From: Caulobacteraceae bacterium | GTDB taxonomy: Bacteria > Pseudomonadota > Alphaproteobacteria > Caulobacterales > Caulobacteraceae | Length of the DNA: 16,521 bases | Reading direction: 5' to 3' | Assembly (NCBI GenBank): GCA_947456005.1 | Contig: CANGRP010000020.1 | Span: 1 to 16,521 of the forward strand | Part shown: in pieces, positions 1 to 8,039 of the stretch | Position numbering within the stretch: position 1 is the stretch's first letter | Layout of the letters: each line of letters opens with the position of its first letter | The notes under the pieces: model-generated | The model's database searches: none | The model's input: the letters and a program-made list of their open reading frames with translations, nothing else | What the model was told of the DNA's origin: nothing | Translations under genes and position numbers: made by a program

Positions 1-1170
1 ATGGCCGGCTGGTTCGTCTTCTGGGGCTACCAGCTCTTCATCGTCATGGCGGCGGTGGGCTACCTGGCCGGGATCACCGAGGGCCGGGAATACGCCGAGC
101 CCGAATGGTTCGTGGACCTGTGGCTGACGATTGTCTGGGTCGTCTATCTGCTGGTCTTCCTGGGCACCCTCTGGAAGCGCAAGGAGCCCCACATCTACGT
201 GGCCAACTGGTTCTACCTGGCCTTCATCGTGACGGTGGCCCTTCTGCACATCATCAACAACCTGTCCCTGCCGGTCAGCCTCCTGGGGACCAAGAGCTAG
301 TCCCTCTTCGCCGGCGTCCAGGACGCCCTGACCCAATGGTGGTACGGGCACAATGCGGTCGGCTTCTTCCTGACCGCCGGCTTCCTGGCCATCATGTACT
401 ACTTCGTGCCCAAGCGGGCGGAGAAGCCGGTTTATTCCTACCGCCTGTCCATCGTCCACTTCTGGTCCCTGATCTTCATCTACATCTGGGCCGGGCCGCA
501 CCACCTGCACTACACGGCCCTGCCGCAATGGGCCCAGACCCTGGGCATGACCTTCTCGATCATGCTGTGGATGCCGTCCTGGGGCGGCATGATCAACGGC
601 CTGATGACCCTGTCGGGCGCCTGGGACAAGCTGCGCACTGATCCGGTCCTGAGGATGATGGCGGTGGCCGTGGGCTTCTACGGCATGTCGACCTTCGAGG
701 GCCCGCTGATGTCCATCCGGGCGGTGAACGCCCTCAGCCACTACACCGACTGGACCATCGGCCACGTGCATTCCGGCGCCCTCGGCTGGGTCGGCTTCAT
801 CAGCTTCGGCGCCGTCTACTGCCTCGTGCCCTGGCTGTGGAAGAAGGACCGGCTCTACTCCAACGCCCTGGTGGAGTGGCACTTCTGGATCGCGACCCTG
901 GGCCTGCTCCTCTACATCGCCGCCATGTGGGTGTCGGGGATCGGCGAGGGGCTGATGTGGCGCGAATACACCCCGCAGGGCTTCCTGGCGAACAGCTTCG
1001 TGGAGAGCGTCTCGTCCAAGCAGGTGGCGAACATCGTCCGGGCCCTCGGCGGCGTGATGTACCTCTCCGGCGTCCTGGTCATGGCCTACAACATCTACCG
1101 GACCATCCGGCAGCCGGCGCCCGCCGTCCTGCCGGAGGCCTCCGGTCCCATCGTCGCGGCTGCGGCCTGA
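1..1170 (+). pseudogene. ccoN: cbb3-type cytochrome c oxidase subunit I (CcoN), 5'-partial, interrupted by an in-frame amber codon
   Basis: CcoN is the catalytic heme b / heme b3-CuB subunit that reduces O2 at the inner membrane. The start lies outside the window; the first 99 codons already read as mid-protein transmembrane sequence (EPHIYVANWFYLAF, then INNLSLPVSLLGTKS). A TAG at 298-300 replaces the Tyr usual in this family (GTKSYS), and the same frame then stays open to the TGA at 1168-1170. Downstream of the stop are the active-site elements: WWYGHNAVGFF with a CuB-ligand His, AGPHHLHYTALP with the His pair, MLWMPSWGGMINGLM, and GHVHSGALGWVGF with the two heme-ligand His. If TAG terminates, the product lacks the whole active site. 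The nearest ATG after it (394) would give a 258-aa fragment without the helix VI His. ccoO follows after 13 bases. The gene identity is certain; its functional state is not. Confidence 0.93.
298..300 (+). other. Premature amber stop inside ccoN
   Basis: The codons around it read AAG AGC TAG TCC CTC, and TAC or TAT (Tyr) is expected. One third-position change (C to G, or T to G) explains it, with no frameshift on either side. TAG is also the terminal stop of ccoS, the VIT-type gene and fic in this window, so general recoding of TAG is unlikely. Confidence 0.9.
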
Positions 1171-1183
1171 AGGGAACGGGAAC

Positions 1184-1918
1184 ATGTGGAAGAACCACGC
1201 AAAACTTGAACGTCATTCACTGCTCCTGGTCCTCGGCATCCTCCTGGTGGTGTCGGTGGGCGGGCTGGTCGAGATCGCGCCCCTTTTCTTTCTGGAGAGC
1301 ACGATCGAGAAGGTGAAGGGTGTCCGGCCCTACACGCCGCTGGAGCAGGCGGGCCGGGACATCTACGTCCGGGAGGGCTGCTATGTCTGCCATTCGCAGA
1401 TGATCCGCCCCCTGCGCGACGAGGTCGAAAGGTACGGGCACTACAGCCTCGCAGCCGAGAGCATGTACGACCATCCCTTCCAGTGGGGCTCCAAGCGCAC
1501 GGGTCCCGACCTGGCCCGGGTGGGCGGAAAGTACTCGGACGCCTGGCACGTCCAGCATCTGGTCGATCCAAGGTCGGTCGTGCCGGAATCGATCATGCCC
1601 CCCTACGCTTTCCTGGCCCGGAAGGACCTCAAGATCGACGACATCGAGGCCCGCCTGCGGACCCTGACCCGCGTCGGTGTTCCGTACACGGAGACCGCCC
1701 TGAAGAACGCCCGGGCGGACCTGGAGGCTCAGGTCGATCCGACGCTCTCCGGCGCCAGCCTCGCCCGCCACTACGGCGAAAAGGTCAACCGGCGCGACTT
1801 TGATGGCGATCCGGAGCGACTGACCGAGATGGACGCCCTTGTGGCCTACCTCCAGATGCTGGGAACCCTGGTCGACTTCCGCACCTACAAGGCCGACGCG
1901 GCGGAGAACCTGCGATGA
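1184..1918 (+). CDS. ccoO: cbb3-type cytochrome c oxidase subunit II, membrane-anchored mono-heme cytochrome c (CcoO)
   Basis: CcoO passes electrons from CcoP to the CcoN active site. It is 244 aa, a usual length. A short cytoplasmic N-terminus is followed by one membrane anchor (about residues 12-35, rich in L, V and I) and a periplasmic cytochrome c domain. The heme motif is CYVCH at 66-70, followed by SQMIRP, which is characteristic of CcoO/FixO. The probable distal Met is M138 in IMPPYAFL. The WGSKRTGPDLARVGG stretch at 101-115 is also family-typical. The start follows AGGGAACGGG, a usable purine-rich ribosome site, 13 bases after the ccoN stop. Its TGA overlaps the ccoQ ATG (ATGA). Nothing looks damaged. 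Confidence 0.97.
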   Translation: MWKNHAKLERHSLLLVLGILLVVSVGGLVEIAPLFFLESTIEKVKGVRPYTPLEQAGRDIYVREGCYVCHSQMIRPLRDEVERYGHYSLAAESMYDHPFQWGSKRTGPDLARVGGKYSDAWHVQHLVDPRSVVPESIMPPYAFLARKDLKIDDIEARLRTLTRVGVPYTETALKNARADLEAQVDPTLSGASLARHYGEKVNRRDFDGDPERLTEMDALVAYLQMLGTLVDFRTYKADAAENLR

Positions 1919-2094
1919 GCGGCCTGAGCTACGAACAGGTCGCCCGCTTCGCCCAGCAGGGAGGCACCCTCTACTTCGTGGTCATCTTCCTGGCCGGCGT
2001 TGTCTACGCCCTGTGGCCCAAGAACCGCCAGGCCTTCCGGGACATGGCCCATCTGCCGCTGAGAGATGACGAGGACGACCATGTCGGCTCCTGA
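1915..2094 (+). CDS. ccoQ: cbb3-type oxidase small subunit CcoQ (FixQ)
   Basis: This is a 59-aa single-span membrane protein that stabilises the cbb3 complex. The sequence begins MSGLSYEQVARFAQQ, has a helix at about residues 17-34 (LYFVVIFLAGVVYALW), then the basic PKNRQAFRDMA segment and an acidic tail (RDDEDD) typical of CcoQ. It overlaps the ccoO stop by four bases (ATGA) and the ccoP start by 14 bases. GGAG at 1903-1906 is a reasonable ribosome site. Identity rests on length, the helix followed by PKN, and the position between ccoO and ccoP. Confidence 0.92.
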   Translation: MSGLSYEQVARFAQQGGTLYFVVIFLAGVVYALWPKNRQAFRDMAHLPLRDDEDDHVGS

Positions 2095-2950
2095 AACCGA
2101 GAAGGACTCCGGACCTGTGCCCACCACCGGACATGAGTGGGACGGCATCCGCGAACTGGATAATCCGCTCCCGCGCTGGTGGCTCTGGATCTTCTACGCC
2201 TCGGTGGTCTACGCCATCGGCTACTGGATCCTGATGCCCGCCTGGCCCGGCCTGACGGGCTACACCCGCGGCGTGCTGGGCAAGTCTGATCGCGCCGCGG
2301 TCGTGGAGCAGCTGTCTGAGCTGAAGACCCTGCGGGGCCAGCAGAACGCCCGCCTGACCCAGGCCTCCCTGCAGGAGATCGAGAGCGATCCCACGCTCCA
2401 GGCCCACGCCCTGGCCGTCGGCCAATCCGTGTTCGGCGACAACTGCGCCACCTGCCACGGGGTCGGCGGAACCGGAAGCAAGGGCTATGCGAACCTCCGG
2501 GACGACGTCTGGCTGTGGGGCGGGACCCTGGAGGACATCCACCGGACCCTCCAGTACGGCATCCGTTCGGGCCATCCCCAGGCCCGCGTCTCGCAGATGC
2601 CCGCCTACGGAAAGGATCAGATTCTGACCGCCGCCCAGGTCGCGGACCTGACGGAGTATGTCGTCGCCCTGTCCGGGCGCCCGGCGAATGCGGCGGCGGT
2701 CCAGAGGGCGGCGCCGGTCTATGCTGCCAACTGCGTCGCCTGCCACGGGCCCGAAGGTCGGGGCGATCCCCTCCAGGGCGCGCCCAACCTGACTGACAAG
2801 GAATGGCTCTACGGCTCAGGGCGCCAGGACATCAAGGCGCAGATCCACGCAGGCCGGGGCGGCGTCATGCCGGCCTGGTCCGGGCGGCTGGACCCGGAAA
2901 CCGTCAAGGCCCTGGCCGTCTACGTCCACGCCAACGCCGCCGGACAGTGA
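2081..2950 (+). CDS. ccoP: cbb3-type cytochrome c oxidase subunit III, di-heme cytochrome c (CcoP)
   Basis: CcoP is the membrane-anchored di-heme cytochrome that receives electrons from soluble c-type cytochromes. From the ATG at 2081 the protein is 289 aa. An N-terminal HEWDGIRELDNPLPRWW segment (18-34), diagnostic for CcoP, leads into a membrane helix (about 35-54). Two cytochrome c domains follow: CATCH at 122-126 with likely distal M173 (MPAYG), and CVACH at 218-222 with likely distal M263 (MPAW). I prefer 2081 over the upstream in-frame ATG at 2066 because GAGG at 2071-2074 is well spaced for 2081 and MSAPE is a usual N-terminus. It overlaps ccoQ by 14 bases, and ccoG follows after 24. 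Confidence 0.97.
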   Translation: MSAPETEKDSGPVPTTGHEWDGIRELDNPLPRWWLWIFYASVVYAIGYWILMPAWPGLTGYTRGVLGKSDRAAVVEQLSELKTLRGQQNARLTQASLQEIESDPTLQAHALAVGQSVFGDNCATCHGVGGTGSKGYANLRDDVWLWGGTLEDIHRTLQYGIRSGHPQARVSQMPAYGKDQILTAAQVADLTEYVVALSGRPANAAAVQRAAPVYAANCVACHGPEGRGDPLQGAPNLTDKEWLYGSGRQDIKAQIHAGRGGVMPAWSGRLDPETVKALAVYVHANAAGQ

Positions 2951-2974
2951 GTCCCCCGCCCATGAGCCCTCGCC

Positions 2975-4474
2975 ATGACCGTCGTCATTGACCGGACCCG
3001 CGCCGGTCAGAAGAAGGCCGGTCCCGCCTCGGCGGCGGAGAAGGCCCGCCGCCGGGGCGACCCGGGCGGCGGCCTCTACAAGCCCCGGACACCCATCTAT
3101 CCCAAGCAGGTCCGGGGCCCCTGGCGGAACCTCAAGTGGGCCCTGATGATCGCCACCCTGGCGATCTACTACATCACGCCCTGGATCCGCTGGGATCGCC
3201 CGGGCGGCCTGCCGGACCAGGCGATCCTGGTCGACTTCGCCGGGCGGCGCTTCTATCTCTTCGACCTGCAGTTCTGGCCACAGGAAGTCTATTTCATCAC
3301 CGGCCTCCTGGTGATGGCCGCCCTCGCCCTTTTCCTGGCCAGCGCCCTCTTTGGCCGGCTCTGGTGCGGCTATGCCTGTCCACAGACGATCTGGACCGAC
3401 CTCTTCATCCAGGTCGAGCGCCTGTTCGAGGGCGACCGTAACGCCCGCATGCGGCGGGACGCGTCGTCCTGGTCCCTCGACAAGGCCTGGCGAAAGGCCG
3501 GCAAGCACCTGGTGTGGCTGGGCATCGCCTTCGGCACCGGGGGCGCCTGGATCTTCTATTTCCATGACGCCCCGACCGTCCTGGTCCAGTTCTGGACCGG
3601 CCAGGCGCCCGCCACGGCCTATGTCTTCTGCGCCCTCCTGACCTTCACCACCTATGTCTTCGCCGGGACCCTGCGCGAGCAGGTGTGCACCTACATGTGC
3701 CCCTGGCCGCGCATCCAGGGCGCCCTGATCGACCAGGACTCCCTGCAGGTCACCTACCGGATCGACCGGGGCGAGCCGCGCGGTCCGCACAAGAAGGGCG
3801 CCTCCTGGGAGGGCCGGGGCGGATGCATCGACTGCGACCAGTGCGTCGTGGTCTGCCCCATGGGCATCGACATCCGCGACGGCGCCCAGCTGGAGTGCAT
3901 CAACTGCGGCCTGTGCGCCGACGCCTGCGACGAGATGATGGACCGGATCGACCGGCCCCGGGGGCTGATCGGCTACGACACGGACAAGGCCGTGGCGGCC
4001 CGGGAGGCGGGACAGGCGGCCGTCTATCGGCTGGTCCGGCCCCGGACCCTGTTCTACGCCGCCGCCCTGGTCCTGGTCTCGGGCCTGATGCTGTGGGGCC
4101 TGACCCACCGCCAGGCCTTCGACGTCCACGTGCTGCGTGACCGCAATCCCATCGCCGTCCGACTGGCCGACGGATCGGTGCGCAACGGCTACACCCTGAA
4201 GATCGCCAATCGCAGCTTCGCCGACGCCGACGCCCGGATCCGGTTTGACGGTCCTGCCGGCGCCCTCCTGAAGACGCCTGCGGCGCCGGTCGCCACCGAC
4301 GGCGTGAGCGCCCGGATCGAGGCCAACACCGTCCGCGCCGTCCGGGTCTTCGTCACCCTGCCGGAGCAGGCGGGCGCCGGGACGAGCCTGCCCGTCGCCT
4401 TCACCGTGACCCTGCCGGAGGGCGCCATGACCGTGAAATCCACCTTCATCACCGATCCCGGAGCCCGTCCATGA
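2975..4474 (+). CDS. ccoG: Cytochrome c oxidase accessory protein CcoG (FixG/RdxA), membrane iron-sulfur protein
   Basis: CcoG is a polyferredoxin-like membrane protein needed for cbb3 maturation, proposed to reduce copper for the oxidase. It is 499 aa. Membrane helices occur at about 54-70, 104-126, 178-196 and 214-230, with another near 345-365. Cys motifs are CGYACPQ (131-137), CTYMCPWPRIQG (238-249), and a 2x[4Fe-4S] ferredoxin domain with C284, C287, C290, C294 and C308, C311, C314, C318. The C-terminal third (about 375-499) is the periplasmic Ig-like FixG domain. No strong ribosome site precedes the ATG, but MTVVIDRTRAG is the first in-frame start. The stop overlaps the ccoH ATG (ATGA) and lies inside a 12-bp tandem repeat. 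Confidence 0.96.
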   Translation: MTVVIDRTRAGQKKAGPASAAEKARRRGDPGGGLYKPRTPIYPKQVRGPWRNLKWALMIATLAIYYITPWIRWDRPGGLPDQAILVDFAGRRFYLFDLQFWPQEVYFITGLLVMAALALFLASALFGRLWCGYACPQTIWTDLFIQVERLFEGDRNARMRRDASSWSLDKAWRKAGKHLVWLGIAFGTGGAWIFYFHDAPTVLVQFWTGQAPATAYVFCALLTFTTYVFAGTLREQVCTYMCPWPRIQGALIDQDSLQVTYRIDRGEPRGPHKKGASWEGRGGCIDCDQCVVVCPMGIDIRDGAQLECINCGLCADACDEMMDRIDRPRGLIGYDTDKAVAAREAGQAAVYRLVRPRTLFYAAALVLVSGLMLWGLTHRQAFDVHVLRDRNPIAVRLADGSVRNGYTLKIANRSFADADARIRFDGPAGALLKTPAAPVATDGVSARIEANTVRAVRVFVTLPEQAGAGTSLPVAFTVTLPEGAMTVKSTFITDPGARP

Positions 4475-4494
4475 GCCCGTCCATGAGCCCGTCC
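4461..4494 (+). repeat. 12-bp tandem repeat spanning the ccoG stop and ccoH start
   Basis: The unit GAGCCCGTCCAT is present twice in full (4461-4472, 4473-4484) and then as ten bases (4485-4494), with no mismatch. As 12 is a multiple of three, both frames are kept. The ccoG end and ccoH start each carry the repeat, and ccoH has two in-frame ATGs, at 4471 and 4483, both reading MSPS. Confidence 0.9.
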
Positions 4495-4983
4495 CCCACG
4501 AGCGCGCCCGCCGCCCCCGCGGGCGGCTGGACCCTCACCGGCTGGCATGTCCTGGGCATCGTCGTCGGCTTCTTCGCCATCATCATCGCCCTGAACATCT
4601 GGTTCCTGACCCTGGCCTACCGCACCTTCCCGGGCCAGGTCTCCGAGACCCCCTACGAGGACGGCGTCGCCTTCAACAGCCGGATCGCCCGGCAGGAGGC
4701 CCAGGCCCGCCTCGGCTGGACCGCCGCCGTCGCCGCCGGGCCCGGCAGGGCGCGGGTGGAGATGCGCGACGCCTCGGGGGCGCCCCTCCGCGGCCTGGTG
4801 CTGACGGGCCGGCTTGAACGCCCCGCCACCGAGGCGGGTCGGACCGACCTGCGCTTCTCGGAGACCGCCCCCGGCCGCTACGAGGCGACCGTTCCCGACC
4901 TCTCCGGCGCCTGGGACCTGAGCTTTGTCGCCCAGGGCGAGGGTCACGCCTTCGAGGGCTCGCGGAGGGTCACATGGCCCTGA
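4471..4983 (+). CDS. ccoH: FixH/CcoH family protein, cbb3 oxidase assembly
   Basis: CcoH helps assemble or stabilise cbb3 oxidase and works with the copper ATPase CcoI. It is 170 aa: a short Pro/Ser N-terminus, one membrane helix (about 25-50: WHVLGIVVGFFAIIIALNIW), then a periplasmic domain containing the family-typical LAYRTFPGQVSETPYEDGV near 49-67 and a C-terminal immunoglobulin-like part. The start could be 4471, overlapping the ccoG stop, or 4483; both lie in the tandem repeat, so the N-terminus is uncertain by four residues. The 3' end overlaps ccoI by 10 bases. Assignment rests on the YxxG...YEDG pattern and the position between ccoG and ccoI. Confidence 0.92.
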   Translation: MSPSMSPSPTSAPAAPAGGWTLTGWHVLGIVVGFFAIIIALNIWFLTLAYRTFPGQVSETPYEDGVAFNSRIARQEAQARLGWTAAVAAGPGRARVEMRDASGAPLRGLVLTGRLERPATEAGRTDLRFSETAPGRYEATVPDLSGAWDLSFVAQGEGHAFEGSRRVTWP

Positions 4984-7184
4984 CCGAAGGTGCGGCGCGG
5001 ACCGGGGCGGGCGCCCCGCCAGACGAGGGGGTCGGCGGCCCCGACCTGTCCGCCTACCTGACCGAGACCGGGCCGGGCGGACGGCGGCTCGACCTCCTGG
5101 TCAGCGGCGCCCATTGCGCGGCCTGCATCGCCCGGATCGAGGGCGAACTCGCCGACACTCCCGGCGTGGCCTCGGCCCGGCTCAACCTGAGCACCGGCCG
5201 CCTGGCCGTAGGCCTTGAACCGGAGGGCGACCCCGGCCGGGTCGTGCGCGTCCTCGACCGCATCGGCTATCCCGCCACGCCCTACGACCCGGACTCGGCC
5301 CGGCAGGCCCGGGACCGGGAGGGCCGCGAACTGGCCATGGCCCTGGCCGTCGCCGGCTTCGGGGCCGGCAACGCCATGATCTTCTCGGTGCCGGTCTGGG
5401 CCGGCCTGTTCGGTCAGGAGCTGGGACCGGCGACCCGCACCTTCATGCAGTGGGCCAGCGCCGGGGTCGGCGCGCCCTGCGCCGTCTTCGCCGGCATGGT
5501 CTTCTTCCGGTCAGCCTGGAAGGCCCTGAGGGCGGGGCGGGCCAACATGGACGTGCCCATCTCGATCGGCGTGATCCTGACCCTGCTGGTGAGCTTCCAG
5601 GAAACCCTCCTGATGGGGCGGGACACCTATTTCGACGCCGCCGTCACCCTGCTCTTCCTCCTGTTGATCGGTCGCTGGATGGACCACGCCCTGCGCCGCA
5701 GGGCCCGCAGCGCCGCCGCAGACCTCCTGGCCCTCCAGGCGCCCTCCGCCGTCCTCCTCGCCGAGGACGGGACGGAGCGCCTGTCGCCCCTGCGCCTTGT
5801 CCGGCCCGGCGACCGGCTGAGGGTGCGCCCGGGCGAGCGCGTTCCCGTGGACGGAGTGGTGGAGACCGGGGAGTCGGAGATCGACAACGCCCTCCTGACC
5901 GGCGAGACGACGCCCCAGCCGGTCCATCCTGGCGTCACCTGCCGGGCGGGCGCCCTCAACCTCACAGGCCTCCTGAGCCTTCGCGCCGAGGCGGCCAGCG
6001 AGGACTCGACCCTGGCGCGCATCGCCCGGCTGGTGGAATCGGGCGCCCAGTCCCGGTCGACCTATGTCCAGCTGGCGGACAAGGCCGCGGCCATCTACGT
6101 GCCCGTGGTCCACACCGCCGCGGCCCTGACCTTCGTCGTCGCCTGGATGCTGGGGATCCCGGTCCGCGAGGCCCTGTTGAGGGCTGCGACGGTGCTGATC
6201 GTCACCTGCCCCTGCGCCCTTGGCCTGGCGGTCCCCGCCGTCCAGGTCGCCGCCGCCTCGCGCCTGTTCCGTCGGGGGGTGCTGGTCAAGTCCGGCGCCG
6301 GGCTGGAGCGGCTCGCCGAGGCTGACCACGTCGCCTTCGACAAGACCGGTGTCCTCACCGAGGGCCGGCCCCGCCTGCTGAACGCCGACCCGGCCGACAT
6401 CGCCAGGGCGGCGCCCCTGGCCCGGGCCTCGTCGCATCCCCTGGCCCGCGCCCTGGCGGACGCGGCAGGGGAGGGTCCTGCGGCGGCCGGCGCCATCGAG
6501 GTCGCCGGCCAGGGGATCGAGGCGCGCGCGGGAACGGGCCTGATGCGCCTGGGCCGGGCGGCCTTCGTGGGCGCGCCCCTCTCGGGGCACCAGACGGAGC
6601 TCTGGTTCCGGGATGCGGATGGCGCCCTCTTCCGCTTCGCCTTCGCCGACGCCCTGAGGCCTGAGGCGGTGGGCCTGACGGCGGCCCTGGCGGGGCGGGG
6701 CCTCTCCGCCTCCATCCTGTCCGGGGACGTGGAGGCCGCCACCCTCCGGGTCGCCGGGCGGATGGGGATCCCCGACTGGCGCTCCGGCCTGACCCCCCAG
6801 GGCAAGGTCGAGGCGCTCGACGACCTCAAGGCGGCGGGCCGTCGGGTCCTCATGGTGGGCGATGGCCTCAACGACGTGGCCGCTCTCAGTCACGCCCATG
6901 TGTCGATGGCGCCGGGCACGGCCCTGGACGCCAGCCAGTCTGCGGCGGACCTGGTCTATCCCGCCGACCATCCCGGGCGCATCGCCGAGGCGATCGACAC
7001 CGCGCGGGCGGCCCGTCGCCGGGCGATGGAGAACTTCGCCTTCGCGGCCCTTTACAATCTGGTGGCCGGCCCGGCCGCCATGCTGGGCTTCGTCAATCCC
7101 TTCGTGGCGGCCCTGGCCATGTCGGGATCCTCCCTGGTGGTGACCCTCAACGCCCTCAGGCTGCTGAACGGAGGCGGAAGATGA
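4974..7184 (+). CDS. ccoI: Cu+-exporting P1B-type ATPase CcoI (FixI), copper supply for cbb3 oxidase
   Basis: CcoI pumps Cu+ across the inner membrane for CuB insertion into CcoN. It is 736 aa, normal for FixI. Order of elements: an N-terminal HMA metal-binding domain with GAHCAACIARIE (C48, C51); membrane helices; the actuator domain with LLTGET (near residue 309); the copper-channel motif CPC at 412-414 (CPCALGLAVPAV); the phosphorylation motif DKTG with D456; the nucleotide-binding HP motif in SSHPLARAL; and GDGLNDVAAL with D630 ahead of the last helices. All catalytic residues are present. GGAGGG at 4964-4969 sits just before the ATG, and the start overlaps ccoH by 10 bases. The stop overlaps ccoS as ATGA. 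Confidence 0.97.
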   Translation: MALTEGAARTGAGAPPDEGVGGPDLSAYLTETGPGGRRLDLLVSGAHCAACIARIEGELADTPGVASARLNLSTGRLAVGLEPEGDPGRVVRVLDRIGYPATPYDPDSARQARDREGRELAMALAVAGFGAGNAMIFSVPVWAGLFGQELGPATRTFMQWASAGVGAPCAVFAGMVFFRSAWKALRAGRANMDVPISIGVILTLLVSFQETLLMGRDTYFDAAVTLLFLLLIGRWMDHALRRRARSAAADLLALQAPSAVLLAEDGTERLSPLRLVRPGDRLRVRPGERVPVDGVVETGESEIDNALLTGETTPQPVHPGVTCRAGALNLTGLLSLRAEAASEDSTLARIARLVESGAQSRSTYVQLADKAAAIYVPVVHTAAALTFVVAWMLGIPVREALLRAATVLIVTCPCALGLAVPAVQVAAASRLFRRGVLVKSGAGLERLAEADHVAFDKTGVLTEGRPRLLNADPADIARAAPLARASSHPLARALADAAGEGPAAAGAIEVAGQGIEARAGTGLMRLGRAAFVGAPLSGHQTELWFRDADGALFRFAFADALRPEAVGLTAALAGRGLSASILSGDVEAATLRVAGRMGIPDWRSGLTPQGKVEALDDLKAAGRRVLMVGDGLNDVAALSHAHVSMAPGTALDASQSAADLVYPADHPGRIAEAIDTARAARRRAMENFAFAALYNLVAGPAAMLGFVNPFVAALAMSGSSLVVTLNALRLLNGGGR

Positions 7185-7336
7185 GCATTGTCGTCATCCT
7201 GGCGCCCTTCTCCCTGGCCCTGGCCCTGCTCGGCCTCGCCGCCTTCTGGTGGACCCTGCGCAACGACCAGTACGAGGACCCCCAGGGCGACGCCAGCCGG
7301 ATCCTCATCGAGGATCCCGAGGACCGGCCCCTCTAG
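7181..7336 (+). CDS. ccoS: cbb3-type oxidase assembly protein CcoS
   Basis: This is a 51-aa single-span protein required for cofactor insertion into cbb3 oxidase. The sequence is MSIVVILAPFSLALALLG, a helix to about residue 25 ending FWWTLRNDQYEDP, then the conserved GDASRIL and an acidic tail (EDPEDRPL). QYEDPxGDAxRIL is the CcoS signature. GGAGG at 7170-7174 gives a well-spaced ribosome site, and the ATG overlaps the ccoI TGA. Its TAG stop lies in CTAG at 7333-7336, which is also the stop of the gene on the opposite strand. It ends the oxidase cluster. Confidence 0.94.
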   Translation: MSIVVILAPFSLALALLGLAAFWWTLRNDQYEDPQGDASRILIEDPEDRPL

Positions 7337-8034
7337 ATCGCCGCCCCCACCAGCCGGCCGATCCCGGCCGTCAGGGCCATGGCCAGGGCCCCCCAGAAGG
7401 TGACCCGGACCGCCGCCTTGAGGGGCGGAGCCCCGCCGGCCTGGGCGCCGACTGCGCCGAGGAGGGCGAGCCCGATGAGGGAGCCGGCCGAGACCACCGC
7501 CGCCAGGGCTCCGGCGGGCGTGACCGCGGCCAGGGCCAGGGGCGCGGCGGCGCCGGCGGTAAAGGTGGCCGCGGAGGTGAAGGCGGCCTGGACGGGCCTG
7601 GCCGCGGTGATCTCTGAAATACCCAGTTCGTCCCGGGCGTGGGCGCCCAGGGCGTCATGCGCCATCAACTGCTCGGCCGTCCTGCGGGCCGTCTCGGCGT
7701 CGAGGCCCCGGCTGCGATAGAGACCCGCCAGCTCCTCCAGTTCGGCCTCCGGCTGGGTCGCCAGCTCGCCGCGCTCGCGGGTCAGGTCGGCGCCTTCCGT
7801 GTCCGACTGCGAGCTGACCGAGACATACTCGCCCGCGGCCATGGACATGGCCCCGGCCACCAGCCCCGCCACACCGGCCACCAGGACCTCGGACCGCCCC
7901 GCCGAGGCTGCGGCCACGCCGACGATCAGGCTGGCGGTGGAGACGATGCCGTCATTGGCGCCGAGCACCGCCGCCCGCAGCCAGCCCACCCGGGTCACCC
8001 GATGGCGTTCGTCGTGGAGCTTCAGTCGGGTCAT
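7333..8034 (-). CDS. VIT1/CCC1-family (vacuolar iron transporter type) membrane protein
   Basis: This 233-aa protein belongs to the VIT1/CCC1 family, which moves Fe2+ or Mn2+ across membranes by proton exchange. An N-terminal HxxR-rich start is followed by helix 1 with the hallmark LGANDGIVSTASLIVG (24-39) and helix 2 with AGLVAGAMSMAAGEYVSVSSQ (56-76). A charged cytoplasmic segment rich in Glu and Arg (77-145) and three more helices (about 150-171, 174-197, 210-231) follow. AGGAGG six bases upstream of the ATG is an excellent ribosome site and fixes the start. Bacterial members are mostly annotated by family only, so the metal is unknown. The gene converges on ccoS, and the two stop codons interlock in CTAG, leaving no room for a separate terminator. 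Confidence 0.92.
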   Translation of the reverse strand: MTRLKLHDERHRVTRVGWLRAAVLGANDGIVSTASLIVGVAAASAGRSEVLVAGVAGLVAGAMSMAAGEYVSVSSQSDTEGADLTRERGELATQPEAELEELAGLYRSRGLDAETARRTAEQLMAHDALGAHARDELGISEITAARPVQAAFTSAATFTAGAAAPLALAAVTPAGALAAVVSAGSLIGLALLGAVGAQAGGAPPLKAAVRVTFWGALAMALTAGIGRLVGAAI

Positions 8035-8039
8035 GGGAG

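Noticed and set aside
2816..4129. Long - strand open frame of 437 codons over ccoP and ccoG
   Set aside because: It is the shadow of the Cys-motif-bearing ccoG gene, with no recognisable domain and no ribosome site.
4471..4494. Tandem repeats as a possible CRISPR or iteron array
   Set aside because: Fewer than three short units with no spacers, located inside coding sequence.
5511..6971. Long - strand open frame of 486 codons inside ccoI
   Set aside because: It is antisense to a full P-type ATPase with all motifs. The product is Gly/Arg/Gln/Asp-rich low-complexity sequence, as expected from high-GC codon bias.
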